A DNA stretch of 64,000 nt from JAUWGC01 sp963753055 (GTDB taxonomy: Bacteria > Bacteroidota > Bacteroidia > Bacteroidales > B18-G4). The DNA lies in contig CAVWAP010000002.1 in assembly GCA_963753055.1 (NCBI GenBank), positions 372,001 to 436,000 on the forward strand, given 5' to 3'. Below are positions 46,401 through 53,520 of the stretch, piece after piece. The position numbers and the translations under genes are program-made. Position 1 is the first letter of the stretch. Each line of letters begins with the position of its first letter. The notes beneath the pieces were generated by a model. That model did not search any database. It was not told where the DNA came from and saw only the letters and a program-made list of their open reading frames with translations.

Positions 46401-47989
46401 CCTCCACCATAGCAACATGCAATGATCCAACAGAATTCACCGATCTTTCAACAGCACCAGGTTCATCAATTGCTACCTGGGAATGGGATTTCGGAGATGG
46501 TGAATCGTCTAATTATCAGAGCCCTGTTCATTCCTATGGCATCCAGGATAGTACATACCTTGCAACATTAACTGTGACAAATGCATTTGGATGTGTTGAA
46601 GCACTTCAAAAGGATGTGATCAAAGGTGCATGCCTCATCGCTGCTTTTGCACCTAATTTGCAATCCCCTTGTAACAATTTAGCTGCTTGCTTTATTGATG
46701 GGTCCATGCTTTATAGTAGTGAATATCCTATAATACGCTGGGATTGGGATTTCGGTGATGGAACAACAGAAACTTATGGATATTTCCAGGATACTGTGTG
46801 CCACTATTATTTAAATACAGGGATGTATAATGTTAAGCTGGCTGTTACGGCTTTGATAAATGGAATGGAGCAACGAGACAGCACCAGCCGAAATATTCAG
46901 TTTGCACTGTCACCATCAGCTGATTTTACTATTAGTAAACCATGTATAAATAATTCTACCTTGTTTACTGATATGACGATGGGTAATGGTACAATAATAA
47001 CTTCATGGGACTGGGACTTTGGAGATATGTATTCTAGTAATGATACCTCATCAATACAACACCCAACATACAACTATGCCATTCCTGGTTTATATAATAT
47101 TAAATTAGTTACAACTAATAACCTGGGCTGTTCAGATACAATTGATAAAGAGGTTGAGATATTCAGTTCTCCAATTGTCGACTTTACTCATACAATTTCC
47201 TGTGCAGGGAAAAAGACATCATTTAAGGATGAGGCTGCCACGGTACACTCACCAATTTACAATTGGAGTTGGTACTTTGGTGATATGCATAGCACAACTG
47301 ATTCATCAAACCTGCAGAACCCTGAATATATATACAAACATGAAGGGGAATATATTGTAGTACTTAAAGTAACAGATGCTAACCTGTGCGAAGACATAAT
47401 AAGCAAGGTAATAGAAGTTAATCCTACACCAGTAAGTTATTTTAACACAATATCAAATTATGATGGAATATATGGTAAAGTCCTTTGCGAGAATCTTTCT
47501 GTGGGAGCGATACAATATATGTGGGACTTCGATAATGGTGAGACTTCTGAAATAGAGAACCCACAGGTTGTCTATGAGGATCCTGGCAAGTATATTATTC
47601 AACTTGTAGTGTTGAATGAATACCAGTGTTATGATACATCATATAAGGAGCTTGAAATAACCATTCAAGGATTGTTCGTTCCGAATGCCTTTATTCCGGA
47701 GGGGGATAATCCTGACCTGCAGTTATTCAAACCGGTTGGAATTAATTTAAGGAAATACAAAATAGAGATATTCAACCGCTGGGGATTTGTCATTTGGAGT
47801 TCTATGAAACTGGATAGCGAGGGTAGCCCTGCTGAAGGCTGGGATGGCACATTAGGAGGAAAACCTTTGCCGATTGGTGATTACGTTTGGAAGATTGAAG
47901 CAGAATTTAAGACTGGCCAACCATGGCAGGGGTCAGACGTCGGTGATGGAAACGAAAAAACTTATGGGACTGTTACACTAATAAGATAG
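40493..47989 (+). CDS. Giant PKD-repeat surface protein 4, T9SS type B sorting domain
   Basis: The intact protein has 2498 residues. The signal peptide (LYLFILFSLSYLGVKAQ) precedes a head unlike those of genes 1-3: a short Ig-like start (PANDTTICFGDSVYL), then a jelly-roll-like region to about residue 280 (FLNGGFENGLGPGW, LQYSTDFGTTW, WGIDEVLLW). That region resembles lectin- or reelin-type beta-sandwiches; the assignment is tentative. Two tandem 160-residue units (LGPDT-ICD plus DAGSDEITCEE) follow, then about 19 PKD modules and the type B sorting domain (LFVPNAFIPEGDN, GWDGTLGGKPLPIGDYVW). The last 16 modules match the chassis of genes 1-3 in order and length, but the DNA is diverged and more AT-rich. 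It is probably a cell-surface adhesin. It is followed by an AGTGATTA octamer array. Confidence 0.88.
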   Translation: MLKKYTLYLFILFSLSYLGVKAQDCFITITQPANDTTICFGDSVYLKSEGSCNIFLNGGFENGLGPGWTSSYPDPIYIDQGCDDEYFPAGLGPNENYGWFGPTGQMVQPRHITTDTFDIPFGGDCNVKFWMRYGRAEHAGNSDCEDPNNPDNGLHLQYSTDFGTTWFDFPGVNQYPIGQNKADPPFQTLIPGSGGYWQPTQENPIGGFHVPERYDTSAVYWWHQYSCEIPPAAMTNQTMFRFMQDFHQSAKSDTWGIDEVLLWCADNQNVFWSHGPTVFNPIDPVSPTVTTDYIVTVYDSLGNFATDTVTITVIPIPDPDLGPDTAICDYGVNTAYFDAGPGFEHYLWNTGDTTQVITPNVTGWYSVIATTYNCTGGDSVYLQMVPLVYADAGSDEITCEETPFDLSNSSIPPIATDYNSVLWYGGLGTFDDPTAIAPIYTPAPGETGQVVLTMVAYGNAPCGNDTSRMILNVIIIPDPNLGPDTTICDNGINSAYFDAGSGYEHYLWNTGDTIQVITPNTTGWYSVTATNAICTGVDSVFLQMIPQVYADAGSDEITCEETPFDLSNSSIPPTATDYNSILWYGGLGTFDDPTAITPIYTPAPGETGQVVLTMLAYGNAPCGNDTSQMILDVFPNAIANAGSNESTCRGEPFNFATSSIVPSASNYDTLYWIGGAGNFIDPYAVIPVYVPDPAELGQITLTMVTSGLISNCDSVDEMILTIYPDYLTLIDTTICFLDSLYAQGSWQNTSGVYFDTLQTINACDSVIQTNLTVRPEINYDFIPDPQSVCLGEVMSFFQSGSSVITDFLWDFGDGQTSTQSDPTHIYNATGIYNVSLNYTDDNGCSDMKIHPVEVMLQAEVDFTSSGPVACLYEALSFNGFSNFNIVLWDWDFGDGQTGSGQNVSHSYNLPGTYTVSLTGWTISGCEGTITHSIYIPPSPVADFAYYVVYCDSLQFTDLSYHPSGYNIVEWDWDFGDGVSSVLQHPWHVYDSGGVYMVTLIATSDSAGLLCSDTITKPVSVPGRPTVYFTWDRDPTCFGNTTSFFGTSGGNIVSWYWDFGDGTSGTGQEPVHLFTSIDTFDVVLTVTDVNGCPRSLMHPVVVIDLPDIDFTVTPNPTCRDNLTSFEGISNANVNNWIWDFGDGSTGVGQYTSHRYLQTGTFNVSVTIDDTTGCPNSIIHPVVVNNPPTADFGFNATTCSNDTVYFTDYSSTPNGYMLQWDWDLGDGTIITVQYPDDPDIAYVYPMGGSYTVTLTVLDSDSCSHAYSRVIEIESSPIANFNHPPACNGTAVEFTDLSSINGGSPIITWYWEFDDPNSGSNTSTQQDPAHIFSSSGTYNVTLVVNNIVNCSDTIIKTVAVNDLPGVDFNKSSDTSCINHEVIFTSLSQAIYSHWWDFGDGGTSVQLNPVHVYQDPGTYYISLTVVDEFGCTNTITDSIVIDPPPWAAYNYSAPTCNGMPILFTDESSAYSGYIAQWHWYFGDGNDTIVMYPDDPDITHSYDNPGVYFSSLVITSSSGCKDSTNRVMNIGQGPVALFDHSGNNCAGAMMEFYDLSYAFGIEIISWQWDFGDPSSGVNNTSNLQNPTHVFDVSGTYTVTLQATMVGGCYNVVTQEITIEPAPLAYFYTDPPSGCFGDLTHFYTDPDSTNIAEVVNYLWEFDDPASGANNLSILQNPTHLFTLPGDYNVSLTITDIYDCQNTVVRQINIGEKPLADFSFEKPCIGDSTQFLDGSISGGAIITHWDWDFGDPATAPHNTSSLQNPGHLYSAIGIYEVRLIVTDINGCMDTVYKEIQIDDSPTSAFNFNNQCIPPGTVFFTDLSWPGSSNQPIVDWLWEFEPGVFSSLASPQHTFDKTDTSYQVSLTVTDQIGCEQTSSREVFVMGLPTIAIVSNDVCFGERTLFHAIYQASNDTVKQWIWNFNDGSPIVHTEYDTISHLYLMAGNYMPKVTAINIADCEFTTHEEINVHPLPVPDFSSTIATCNDPTEFTDLSTAPGSSIATWEWDFGDGESSNYQSPVHSYGIQDSTYLATLTVTNAFGCVEALQKDVIKGACLIAAFAPNLQSPCNNLAACFIDGSMLYSSEYPIIRWDWDFGDGTTETYGYFQDTVCHYYLNTGMYNVKLAVTALINGMEQRDSTSRNIQFALSPSADFTISKPCINNSTLFTDMTMGNGTIITSWDWDFGDMYSSNDTSSIQHPTYNYAIPGLYNIKLVTTNNLGCSDTIDKEVEIFSSPIVDFTHTISCAGKKTSFKDEAATVHSPIYNWSWYFGDMHSTTDSSNLQNPEYIYKHEGEYIVVLKVTDANLCEDIISKVIEVNPTPVSYFNTISNYDGIYGKVLCENLSVGAIQYMWDFDNGETSEIENPQVVYEDPGKYIIQLVVLNEYQCYDTSYKELEITIQGLFVPNAFIPEGDNPDLQLFKPVGINLRKYKIEIFNRWGFVIWSSMKLDSEGSPAEGWDGTLGGKPLPIGDYVWKIEAEFKTGQPWQGSDVGDGNEKTYGTVTLIR
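41442..42401 (+). repeat. Two tandem 480-bp units in giant gene 4
   Basis: The units start at about 41442 and 41922, spaced exactly 480 bp (160 codons). Each encodes an Ig-like LGPDT-ICD...GWYSV module and a DAGSDEITCEETPFDLS module. The second half of each unit is nearly identical, which points to recent duplication or conversion. Confidence 0.85.
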
Positions 47990-48022
47990 TGATTAAGTGA
48001 TTAGGTGATTAAGTGATTAAGT
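47988..48022. repeat. AGTGATTA octamer array
   Basis: Four 8-bp units start inside the TAG stop of giant gene 4. The third unit reads GGTGATTA. Confidence 0.9.
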
Positions 48023-48055
48023 AAATTTTCATAATAGCTGTTTGTCAATATAGAC

Positions 48056-48086
48056 TTGATTTTAATATCTATTTGTTTTATATTTA
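48056..48086 (+). promoter_or_regulatory. Candidate promoter of the T9SS gene at 48111
   Basis: TTG at 48056-48058, 20 bases, then TATATTTA at 48079-48086 (one mismatch to TAnnTTTG). It lies 25 bases upstream of the start codon. Confidence 0.4.
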
Positions 48087-48110
48087 TGAAAATCCCTAAA
48101 ATACTTGATC

Positions 48111-49331
48111 ATGAGAGTCTTATTGTCAACAATATTTATGCTGTTCTCTCTCCAGATCTTTGCAATTTGGATTCCTTTTGGACCAGAAGGTATTGAGGCC
48201 AACAGTGTCGCCTTTGGTATACATAATGCATATCCTTTCACTGTTTGTCACAATGAGGGCATTAGCTTATATGAACCGGTGAGCCAGGATTGGGTGACAT
48301 ATGAATCTGACCTTCCTGTAATGGATGCCGCTTATCTTGACGGCATCAAAATACTGGTAATTCTTGGCGGGGGGTCCAATTCGGATGGAATCTATGCCTT
48401 TGATCCCGCAACCTCTCTGTTTGAATTAATTGAATGGATTGATACTCCTCATTTTATTTATTATGCTGAAGATCAACAGGACTATTATATCGGCCATAGA
48501 TTTGGGATGATGACTTCCGAAGATGGTTTGAACTGGACTGGAATAGATGCCCTTAAGAACTGTAATATAGTGGCAATGGATTCCTACCAGGATCATTATG
48601 CTGTTGCCCGTTTGGATAATCTTTATGGTGTTTGGTACTCACATGATGAAGGGATCACGTGGAATGCGCCTACACCTGGCTCTCCTGCTATAAGCTGCCT
48701 GGCTTTTGACCATTATGGTATATTGTATGGTATTTTCCCAGATGAAAGCTATTCCTCAGGCCTGTGGTCTTCTGTTGATCACGGTGAAACCTGGGAAGTG
48801 GAATTCTGGTCGGTAAACATGAGCTGCGTAGCGATTGATGTAATGAACGGCGTTTATATCGGATGGGATGAAAACCTGACAGGAACTGATGAAGGAATTG
48901 CTTTCTATGATCCGGCAAGTGGACATATAAATTTTATCAATGAAGGACTTGCCAGCCTGGTCATTAATGATATTTCAATAAATCTTAAGATGAGTGCTAT
49001 TGCCTTGTTTTGCTGTACAGATAGCGGAGCATATACCAATTATGATTATATAGGAATATCTGAAAAAGTAATACCTGGCCATAGAGCTACTTTATCCGTA
49101 TATCCGAATCCTTCGCATGCTTATGTCAATGTTGATTATCAACTTCCTGGTTATAAACCTAATTCCAGGTTATTAATTTATCATGCTGATGGAAGACAAG
49201 TTTATAGTCACCTGCTTAATCAAGCACCGGGTCATTTAAACATTGATGTATCAAGTTTATCTCCAGGAGTATACTATTTTCAGCTAAAAGAAAACAAGCA
49301 TTATACTTGCCAAAAAGTGTTGATATACTAA
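48111..49331 (+). CDS. Secreted BNR-like repeat protein with T9SS type A sorting domain
   Basis: The protein has 406 residues from the ATG at 48111 (signal peptide MRVLLSTIFMLFSLQIFA); the two extra codons upstream are not a better start. The body holds short propeller-like repeats with sialidase/BNR-type Asp-box patterns (YSHDEGITWNAP, SSVDHGETWEVEF, TSEDGLNWTG), suggesting a beta-propeller that binds rather than cleaves, since no catalytic set is visible. The last 75 residues form a T9SS type A domain (SVYPNPSHAYVNVDY, LLIYHADGRQVYSH, LSPGVYYFQLKENKH). It is oriented like the giant genes but has its own candidate promoter. The ligand is unknown. Confidence 0.78.
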   Translation: MRVLLSTIFMLFSLQIFAIWIPFGPEGIEANSVAFGIHNAYPFTVCHNEGISLYEPVSQDWVTYESDLPVMDAAYLDGIKILVILGGGSNSDGIYAFDPATSLFELIEWIDTPHFIYYAEDQQDYYIGHRFGMMTSEDGLNWTGIDALKNCNIVAMDSYQDHYAVARLDNLYGVWYSHDEGITWNAPTPGSPAISCLAFDHYGILYGIFPDESYSSGLWSSVDHGETWEVEFWSVNMSCVAIDVMNGVYIGWDENLTGTDEGIAFYDPASGHINFINEGLASLVINDISINLKMSAIALFCCTDSGAYTNYDYIGISEKVIPGHRATLSVYPNPSHAYVNVDYQLPGYKPNSRLLIYHADGRQVYSHLLNQAPGHLNIDVSSLSPGVYYFQLKENKHYTCQKVLIY

Positions 49332-49420
49332 TACTTCAGGATTTTACATCTTCCGGGCTTCTCATTAAAGGAAAATACAGCGTTGATTTTATAAATACCC
49401 TGGAGCTGGTCACCCGGGAA

Positions 49421-49428
49421 TAATTTTG
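49421..49428 (+). promoter_or_regulatory. Candidate -7 element for the cdd operon
   Basis: TAATTTTG is a perfect TAnnTTTG, 29 bases before the ATG at 49458. No TTG is visible at the -33 position. Confidence 0.4.
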
Positions 49429-49457
49429 TATGTTTGAATATCTTTGAAAACCAGATC

Positions 49458-49865
49458 ATGAACAAATTGAATGAATTTGAAAGAGAATTGATCAAAGAGG
49501 CAAAAACAGTCTCGGAAAACTCATATTCTCCATACAGTAAATTCCCCGTTGGATGCACCCTGGTTGATGAAACAGGCAAGGTGCATAAGGGATGTAATGT
49601 TGAAAATGCTTCCTTTGGATTATCTGTTTGTGCTGAACGTAATGCTGTTTTCAGTGCGATCACTCATGTAGGAAAGGGGCTGAAAGTCAGCCTGGTTGTG
49701 ATCTTTACACCAACAAATAAACCTACGACACCATGCGGGGCATGCCGGCAGGTATTGGAAGAATTCTCTGATTCATTGAAAATAATCTGTGCCTGCAATA
49801 GCGATGAGGTTTTTGTTGGCACTCTAAATGACTTATTCAAATATCCACCAAAAATTGAATGGTAA
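49458..49865 (+). CDS. cdd: Cytidine deaminase
   Basis: This 135-residue zinc enzyme deaminates cytidine and deoxycytidine to uridine forms in pyrimidine salvage. I chose the ATG at 49458 (MNKLNEFERELIKEAK) over the non-ATG start at 49434. Visible features are YSPYSKFPVGC, the substrate segment GCNVENASF, the zinc/catalytic motif VCAERNAVF (Cys ligand and catalytic Glu, the homotetrameric type) and PCGACRQVL with the other two Cys ligands. Length fits the short tetrameric family. The next gene overlaps its end by 38 bases and the NifS-like gene overlaps that by one base, so the three form a tight operon. Confidence 0.93.
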   Translation: MNKLNEFERELIKEAKTVSENSYSPYSKFPVGCTLVDETGKVHKGCNVENASFGLSVCAERNAVFSAITHVGKGLKVSLVVIFTPTNKPTTPCGACRQVLEEFSDSLKIICACNSDEVFVGTLNDLFKYPPKIEW

Positions 49866-50175
49866 AAGTTTCATTGAGCGACTAAAGGATCGATGGGGTA
49901 TCTATTCCACTTTCCAGGTTATCCTGATACTGATCGTATTTGCTTGTACAGGTTTTTCTACTTTATATGTTGAAGAGTTGATTGCCAGGCTATTTGACTT
50001 CCCGGAGGAACGAAACTGGTGGATGAGGATCTTGATATTTATTTTTATCACATTGCCTTTATATAATGTGATCCTTCTTATTTATGGATTCATTGTTGGG
50101 CAATTCAAATTCTTCTGGAACTTTGAAAAAAGATTTTTCTCTTCAATTATCAGGATTTTTAAACAGAAAAAGTAA
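49828..50175 (+). CDS. Small membrane protein, DUF6787-like
   Basis: This 115-residue protein has two transmembrane segments, approximately FQVILILIVFACTGFSTLYV and ILIFIFITLPLYNVILLIYG, between a basic amphipathic start (FIERLKDRWGIYS) and a basic tail (FEKRFFSSIIRIFKQKK). The pattern LKDRWGI...F-L-LI-FA-TG is that of the small Bacteroidota family DUF6787, whose function is unknown. The start overlaps the end of cdd by 38 bases and the stop overlaps the next start (TAATG), indicating translational coupling. No catalytic motif is visible. Confidence 0.7.
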   Translation: MTYSNIHQKLNGKSFIERLKDRWGIYSTFQVILILIVFACTGFSTLYVEELIARLFDFPEERNWWMRILIFIFITLPLYNVILLIYGFIVGQFKFFWNFEKRFFSSIIRIFKQKK

Positions 50176-51320
50176 TGTTTGACATTGATCCCATCTACCT
50201 GGATTATAATGCAACGACTCCGGTTGACCCGATCGTAGCTAAGGCGATGCTCCCTTACCTTGAAGTACATTTTGGAAATCCATCCAGCCCTCATGCCTAT
50301 GGCCTGGAAACCAAAAATGCTATTGAGAAAGCCAGGAATCAAATAGCAAGATCATTTGGGTGCCAACCTGATGAAATCATTTTTACAAGTGGTGGTACGG
50401 AGTCGAATAATATGGCTATCAAAGGCTTCGCTTTTGCAAACAGAGACAAAGGAAATCATATAATCACTTCAAGTATTGAGCATCCTGCTGTAATCGAGGT
50501 TTGCAAATACCTTGAAAAACATGGCTTTGAGATTACTTACCTGCCCGTCGATAAATTTGGTATGGTTAGTCCGGGAGACCTGCAGATGTATATTAAGAAG
50601 GAAACAATACTTTTATCTGTTATGCATGCTAATAATGAGGTAGGGACTGTTCAACCCATTAAAGAGCTGGCCAGGATTTGCAAGGAGAAAAATATTGCTA
50701 TCCATACTGATGCAGCACAATCGATCGGTAAGATCCATACGAAAGTTTCAGACCTTGAAGTTGATTTGATGTCACTCGCAGGTCATAAATTATATGCCCC
50801 CAAAGGCGTTGGAGTGTTATTTGTAAAACGGGGAATCACTTTAGAGAGGTTCATGCATGGTGCTGATCATGAAGATAATCGCAGGGCAGGAACTGAAAAT
50901 GTACTCGAAATAGTCGGTTTGGGGCAAGCATGCGAAATTGCTGAAAGGGACCTGGATAAAAACCAGGAGCACATGAAGCAGATGAGGGATTTGCTCCACC
51001 AGGGGCTGATAGATAATGGTTTAGACATTCAATTAAATGGTGACCCGGAACTGAGACTGCCAAATACTTTGAGCCTTGGCTTTAATAATATCCTGGTCAG
51101 CGACCTGCTTTATGGTATGATTGACCTGGCAGTCTCCGCCGGAGCTGCCTGCCATGGTGGCGATGTTGAATCATCAACAGTCCTGAAAGCTATGAAAGTC
51201 CCCGATGCATATGCTAAAGGGACAATCCGGTTCTCGGTTGGGAAGTATACCACCCGGGAAGAAATTGAGAAAGCTGTAAAAATTTGTGTTAAAGCAGTGA
51301 ATGGATTATCTGCTGAGTAA
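50175..51320 (+). CDS. Cysteine desulfurase / selenocysteine lyase-like PLP enzyme (NifS family)
   Basis: This 381-residue class V PLP enzyme has YLDYNATTPVDP, FTSGGTESNN, the TDAAQSIGK segment, and the PLP lysine in LAGHKLYAPKG (Lys205). RRAGTENVLEIVGLG follows, and the catalytic loop GAACHGG carries Cys326. The loop and the start resemble selenocysteine lyases (GAACH) more than IscS (SGSACTS), so sulfur or selenium removal from Cys/Sec are both possible. It takes sulfur or selenium from the amino acid and passes it to acceptors in the cytoplasm. No iron-sulfur assembly genes (iscU, suf) lie nearby, unlike canonical iscS. It is the third gene of the operon beginning with cdd and overlaps the convergent SDR by 15 bases. 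Confidence 0.85.
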   Translation: MFDIDPIYLDYNATTPVDPIVAKAMLPYLEVHFGNPSSPHAYGLETKNAIEKARNQIARSFGCQPDEIIFTSGGTESNNMAIKGFAFANRDKGNHIITSSIEHPAVIEVCKYLEKHGFEITYLPVDKFGMVSPGDLQMYIKKETILLSVMHANNEVGTVQPIKELARICKEKNIAIHTDAAQSIGKIHTKVSDLEVDLMSLAGHKLYAPKGVGVLFVKRGITLERFMHGADHEDNRRAGTENVLEIVGLGQACEIAERDLDKNQEHMKQMRDLLHQGLIDNGLDIQLNGDPELRLPNTLSLGFNNILVSDLLYGMIDLAVSAGAACHGGDVESSTVLKAMKVPDAYAKGTIRFSVGKYTTREEIEKAVKICVKAVNGLSAE

Positions 51321-52286
51321 TCTTTCCGATAAGTCCCAAAGCTTCTTCCCATTTTCAGGATCAACTGTCTTTTCATCCATCTCTTGTCTGCTCATAAGGA
51401 AAAGATAATCGATAGGTTTACCCTCCAGATCCTTTGATGCCGCAAGGTATACAACGGGTTCTGCCGCAGTAGCCGGGGATCTGAAGAATATGCTGAAAGT
51501 TACCTTTAAAAGGGGTTGAAAGATCTTTGGGGCTTCGCGTGCAATATTCGAATTGACTGGCCCGGGGCACAGGGAAAATACTGAAAAGTTAGTTTCATCA
51601 TCCGGGTTGAGCCTTCTGGATAATTCATTCACAAACGTAGTGAGCAGTAATTTATAGTAACCGTATAACTCCACTGTCTTTCCCATGCCATATTCTTTAT
51701 AAACGCCAAATTCATCCCATCGGTACTCCTTAGGATTGCGATGACTTTCAGAAGATACGATGATGATCCTTGGCAAAGTGTTCCCATTGGTGTTAAAACA
51801 ATCCTCTTTTAAAAGTGCATTTACCAGAATAAACTTGGCCAGGTAATTAACCATGAACATCTCTTCAAGCCCATCTTTGGTCTTTCGGCTTTTCTTGGGT
51901 ACAACTGCAGCATTACAGATAAGCATGTCTATCTTGCCATGCGTACTTCTTACTTCAGAAACAAGGTTATTGATAGAATCCTTTACCGAGAGATCGACAT
52001 GATGCATGAAGATCTTTTCAGATCCCATTTTTTTTCTGATGGCATCCCCTTTCTCCGGGATCCCGCTGCGACAGGCCATGATCACTGTTGCACCTAATGC
52101 AGCCAATTGCTCAGCAGTTGCATAACCCAGGCCAGAACTGGCACCGGTAACTAAGACTTTTTTGCCATCAAGCCTTTCTGATTCCGAAAGTTCACCAACA
52201 CGATCACGCTTCTTAAAAAGATCAGTGATGCCCTTCAGGGTAGCCTGAAAGGGGCTATTATATTGATTGTTCTTCGCTTTTGCCAT
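51306..52286 (-). CDS. Short-chain dehydrogenase/reductase (retinol dehydrogenase-like)
   Basis: This 326-residue classical SDR has an N-terminal extension of about 40 residues. It carries TGASSGLG (from residue 47), CNAAVV, the catalytic serine in IIIVSSESH, and the Tyr/Lys pair in YGYYKLLL. The layout resembles the retinol dehydrogenase / WW-domain oxidoreductase group acting on hydrophobic alcohols and carbonyls. Its start overlaps the end of the sulfotransferase gene by 29 bases, and that gene overlaps the DUF1214-like gene by four, so all three are one minus-strand operon. The substrate is probably a lipid or sterol-like molecule; this is inference from neighbours. Confidence 0.85.
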   Translation of the reverse strand: MAKAKNNQYNSPFQATLKGITDLFKKRDRVGELSESERLDGKKVLVTGASSGLGYATAEQLAALGATVIMACRSGIPEKGDAIRKKMGSEKIFMHHVDLSVKDSINNLVSEVRSTHGKIDMLICNAAVVPKKSRKTKDGLEEMFMVNYLAKFILVNALLKEDCFNTNGNTLPRIIIVSSESHRNPKEYRWDEFGVYKEYGMGKTVELYGYYKLLLTTFVNELSRRLNPDDETNFSVFSLCPGPVNSNIAREAPKIFQPLLKVTFSIFFRSPATAAEPVVYLAASKDLEGKPIDYLFLMSRQEMDEKTVDPENGKKLWDLSERLLSR

Positions 52287-53520
52287 TAAAATAATCCTGA
52301 TAAGTTTTAGTGTTTAACTTGATGTCATTCTCGGTCAAACCGAAATCTGCCAGTGAATATTCATGAACACCGTATTTGCCCTGGGGGTTTTTCTCATTTG
52401 CGAGTTTAATTTTTGCTTCCAGCTCAGCATCCATTCCCCCGGCATGGTCATAAATATTTCTCATTACATCCAATGAATTATGAATAAAATGATCATAATG
52501 AATATCTATAAATCTTCTTTCATTGGGATTGTCCTTTCTGAAGTTGATTCCCTTCTCAAGAATATAGCCTGTCTTGCGGACCCAATGTTTTGCAACTACA
52601 TGCTTGTCAACCTGATCACTAAAAATCACCCTGCTATGGGATACCATACTCAGGAATGATGGAATTGAACGGTTTACATCCCTGTGAGTCCATAGGAAGG
52701 TCACATCTTCAAAATGTCTATCGGCCTGTTCCAGGAACTCCATATGATGAGGTGATTTCAATATCCATCTTTTCGCTGGCTGTTGCCACTGCAGGAATTT
52801 CATAAGTTTCACCATATAAGCGTATGCCAGTGTCTGGTCTGTTTTTTCCAGCCAGCTGGCATATGAGGGTACATGCATCGTTGCTTCAGTGGTGGTGCTC
52901 AGAAAGGTATTGTCTAATAGTAATATATCTTCTTCAGGTGCCAGATGTTCAACCGGGTGGATGGCAAAAAACCCGGGGGCCATCAAACGAAGTGCTTTTT
53001 CGCTTGTCTTTGCTATCCCGCGACGCTTGTCTCTGATTTTCCACTTCTTACAAAGAGGAGCAGGGTTTATGGCCTCCCAACTCCTCAGGACCCTGTTCTC
53101 AGGATCAGCAGCGAGTAGGCGATGCAGCTTTGTAGTACCGGTTCTCTGAAGTCCCATGATCATCCAGACTGGATATAAAGGCTGTTCCAGTATCTCGGGA
53201 TGCTTTTTGAACCACCACTCGGCTCGCAAACGAAGGTTTAGCAAATTTATGATACGCTGCCTTGTGATGAAGTAGCCGACTGGATGTAGCTGTGCCTCTT
53301 CCTTGATCGATTGGATCATCCTATCCAGTGGTTCAACCCAGAAGTCTTTACCGAAGTCATCCAGACCTGTAATTTTCCTGGATGCCTTAATGAGCTTATC
53401 CCGGTCAAGAGTAGACTTAGTCCCCAACGGGTAAGTGGCCTTCCACACGCTGTTAAGGCCCCTGAACCAATAAGGTCGCTCGTTATAATGTTTGGATTTA
53501 ATGACCCTTGTACTGCTCAT
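52258..53520 (-). CDS. Sulfotransferase family protein
   Basis: The protein has 420 residues from the start at 53520, chosen because it forms an ATGA overlap with the upstream gene's stop. The PAPS 5'-phosphosulfate-binding loop is GLQRTGTTKLHRLL (residues about 123-136). A later THRDVNRSIPSFLSM segment fits the 3'-phosphate-binding region with Arg and Ser. WILKSPHHMEFL is typical of the bacterial Sulfotransfer_3 group. Members transfer sulfate from PAPS to hydroxyl groups of lipids, steroids or glycans. The neighbours (DUF1214-like protein and two SDRs) suggest a sulfated hydrophobic product. No PAPS synthesis gene is in the window. Confidence 0.85.
   Translation of the reverse strand: MSSTRVIKSKHYNERPYWFRGLNSVWKATYPLGTKSTLDRDKLIKASRKITGLDDFGKDFWVEPLDRMIQSIKEEAQLHPVGYFITRQRIINLLNLRLRAEWWFKKHPEILEQPLYPVWMIMGLQRTGTTKLHRLLAADPENRVLRSWEAINPAPLCKKWKIRDKRRGIAKTSEKALRLMAPGFFAIHPVEHLAPEEDILLLDNTFLSTTTEATMHVPSYASWLEKTDQTLAYAYMVKLMKFLQWQQPAKRWILKSPHHMEFLEQADRHFEDVTFLWTHRDVNRSIPSFLSMVSHSRVIFSDQVDKHVVAKHWVRKTGYILEKGINFRKDNPNERRFIDIHYDHFIHNSLDVMRNIYDHAGGMDAELEAKIKLANEKNPQGKYGVHEYSLADFGLTENDIKLNTKTYQDYFNGKSEEQSI

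Noticed and set aside
12170..47989. Many minus-strand and out-of-frame open frames across the giant genes
   Set aside because: They mirror the repeated PKD codons, have low-complexity translations without recognisable domains, and recur at the same phase in each module.
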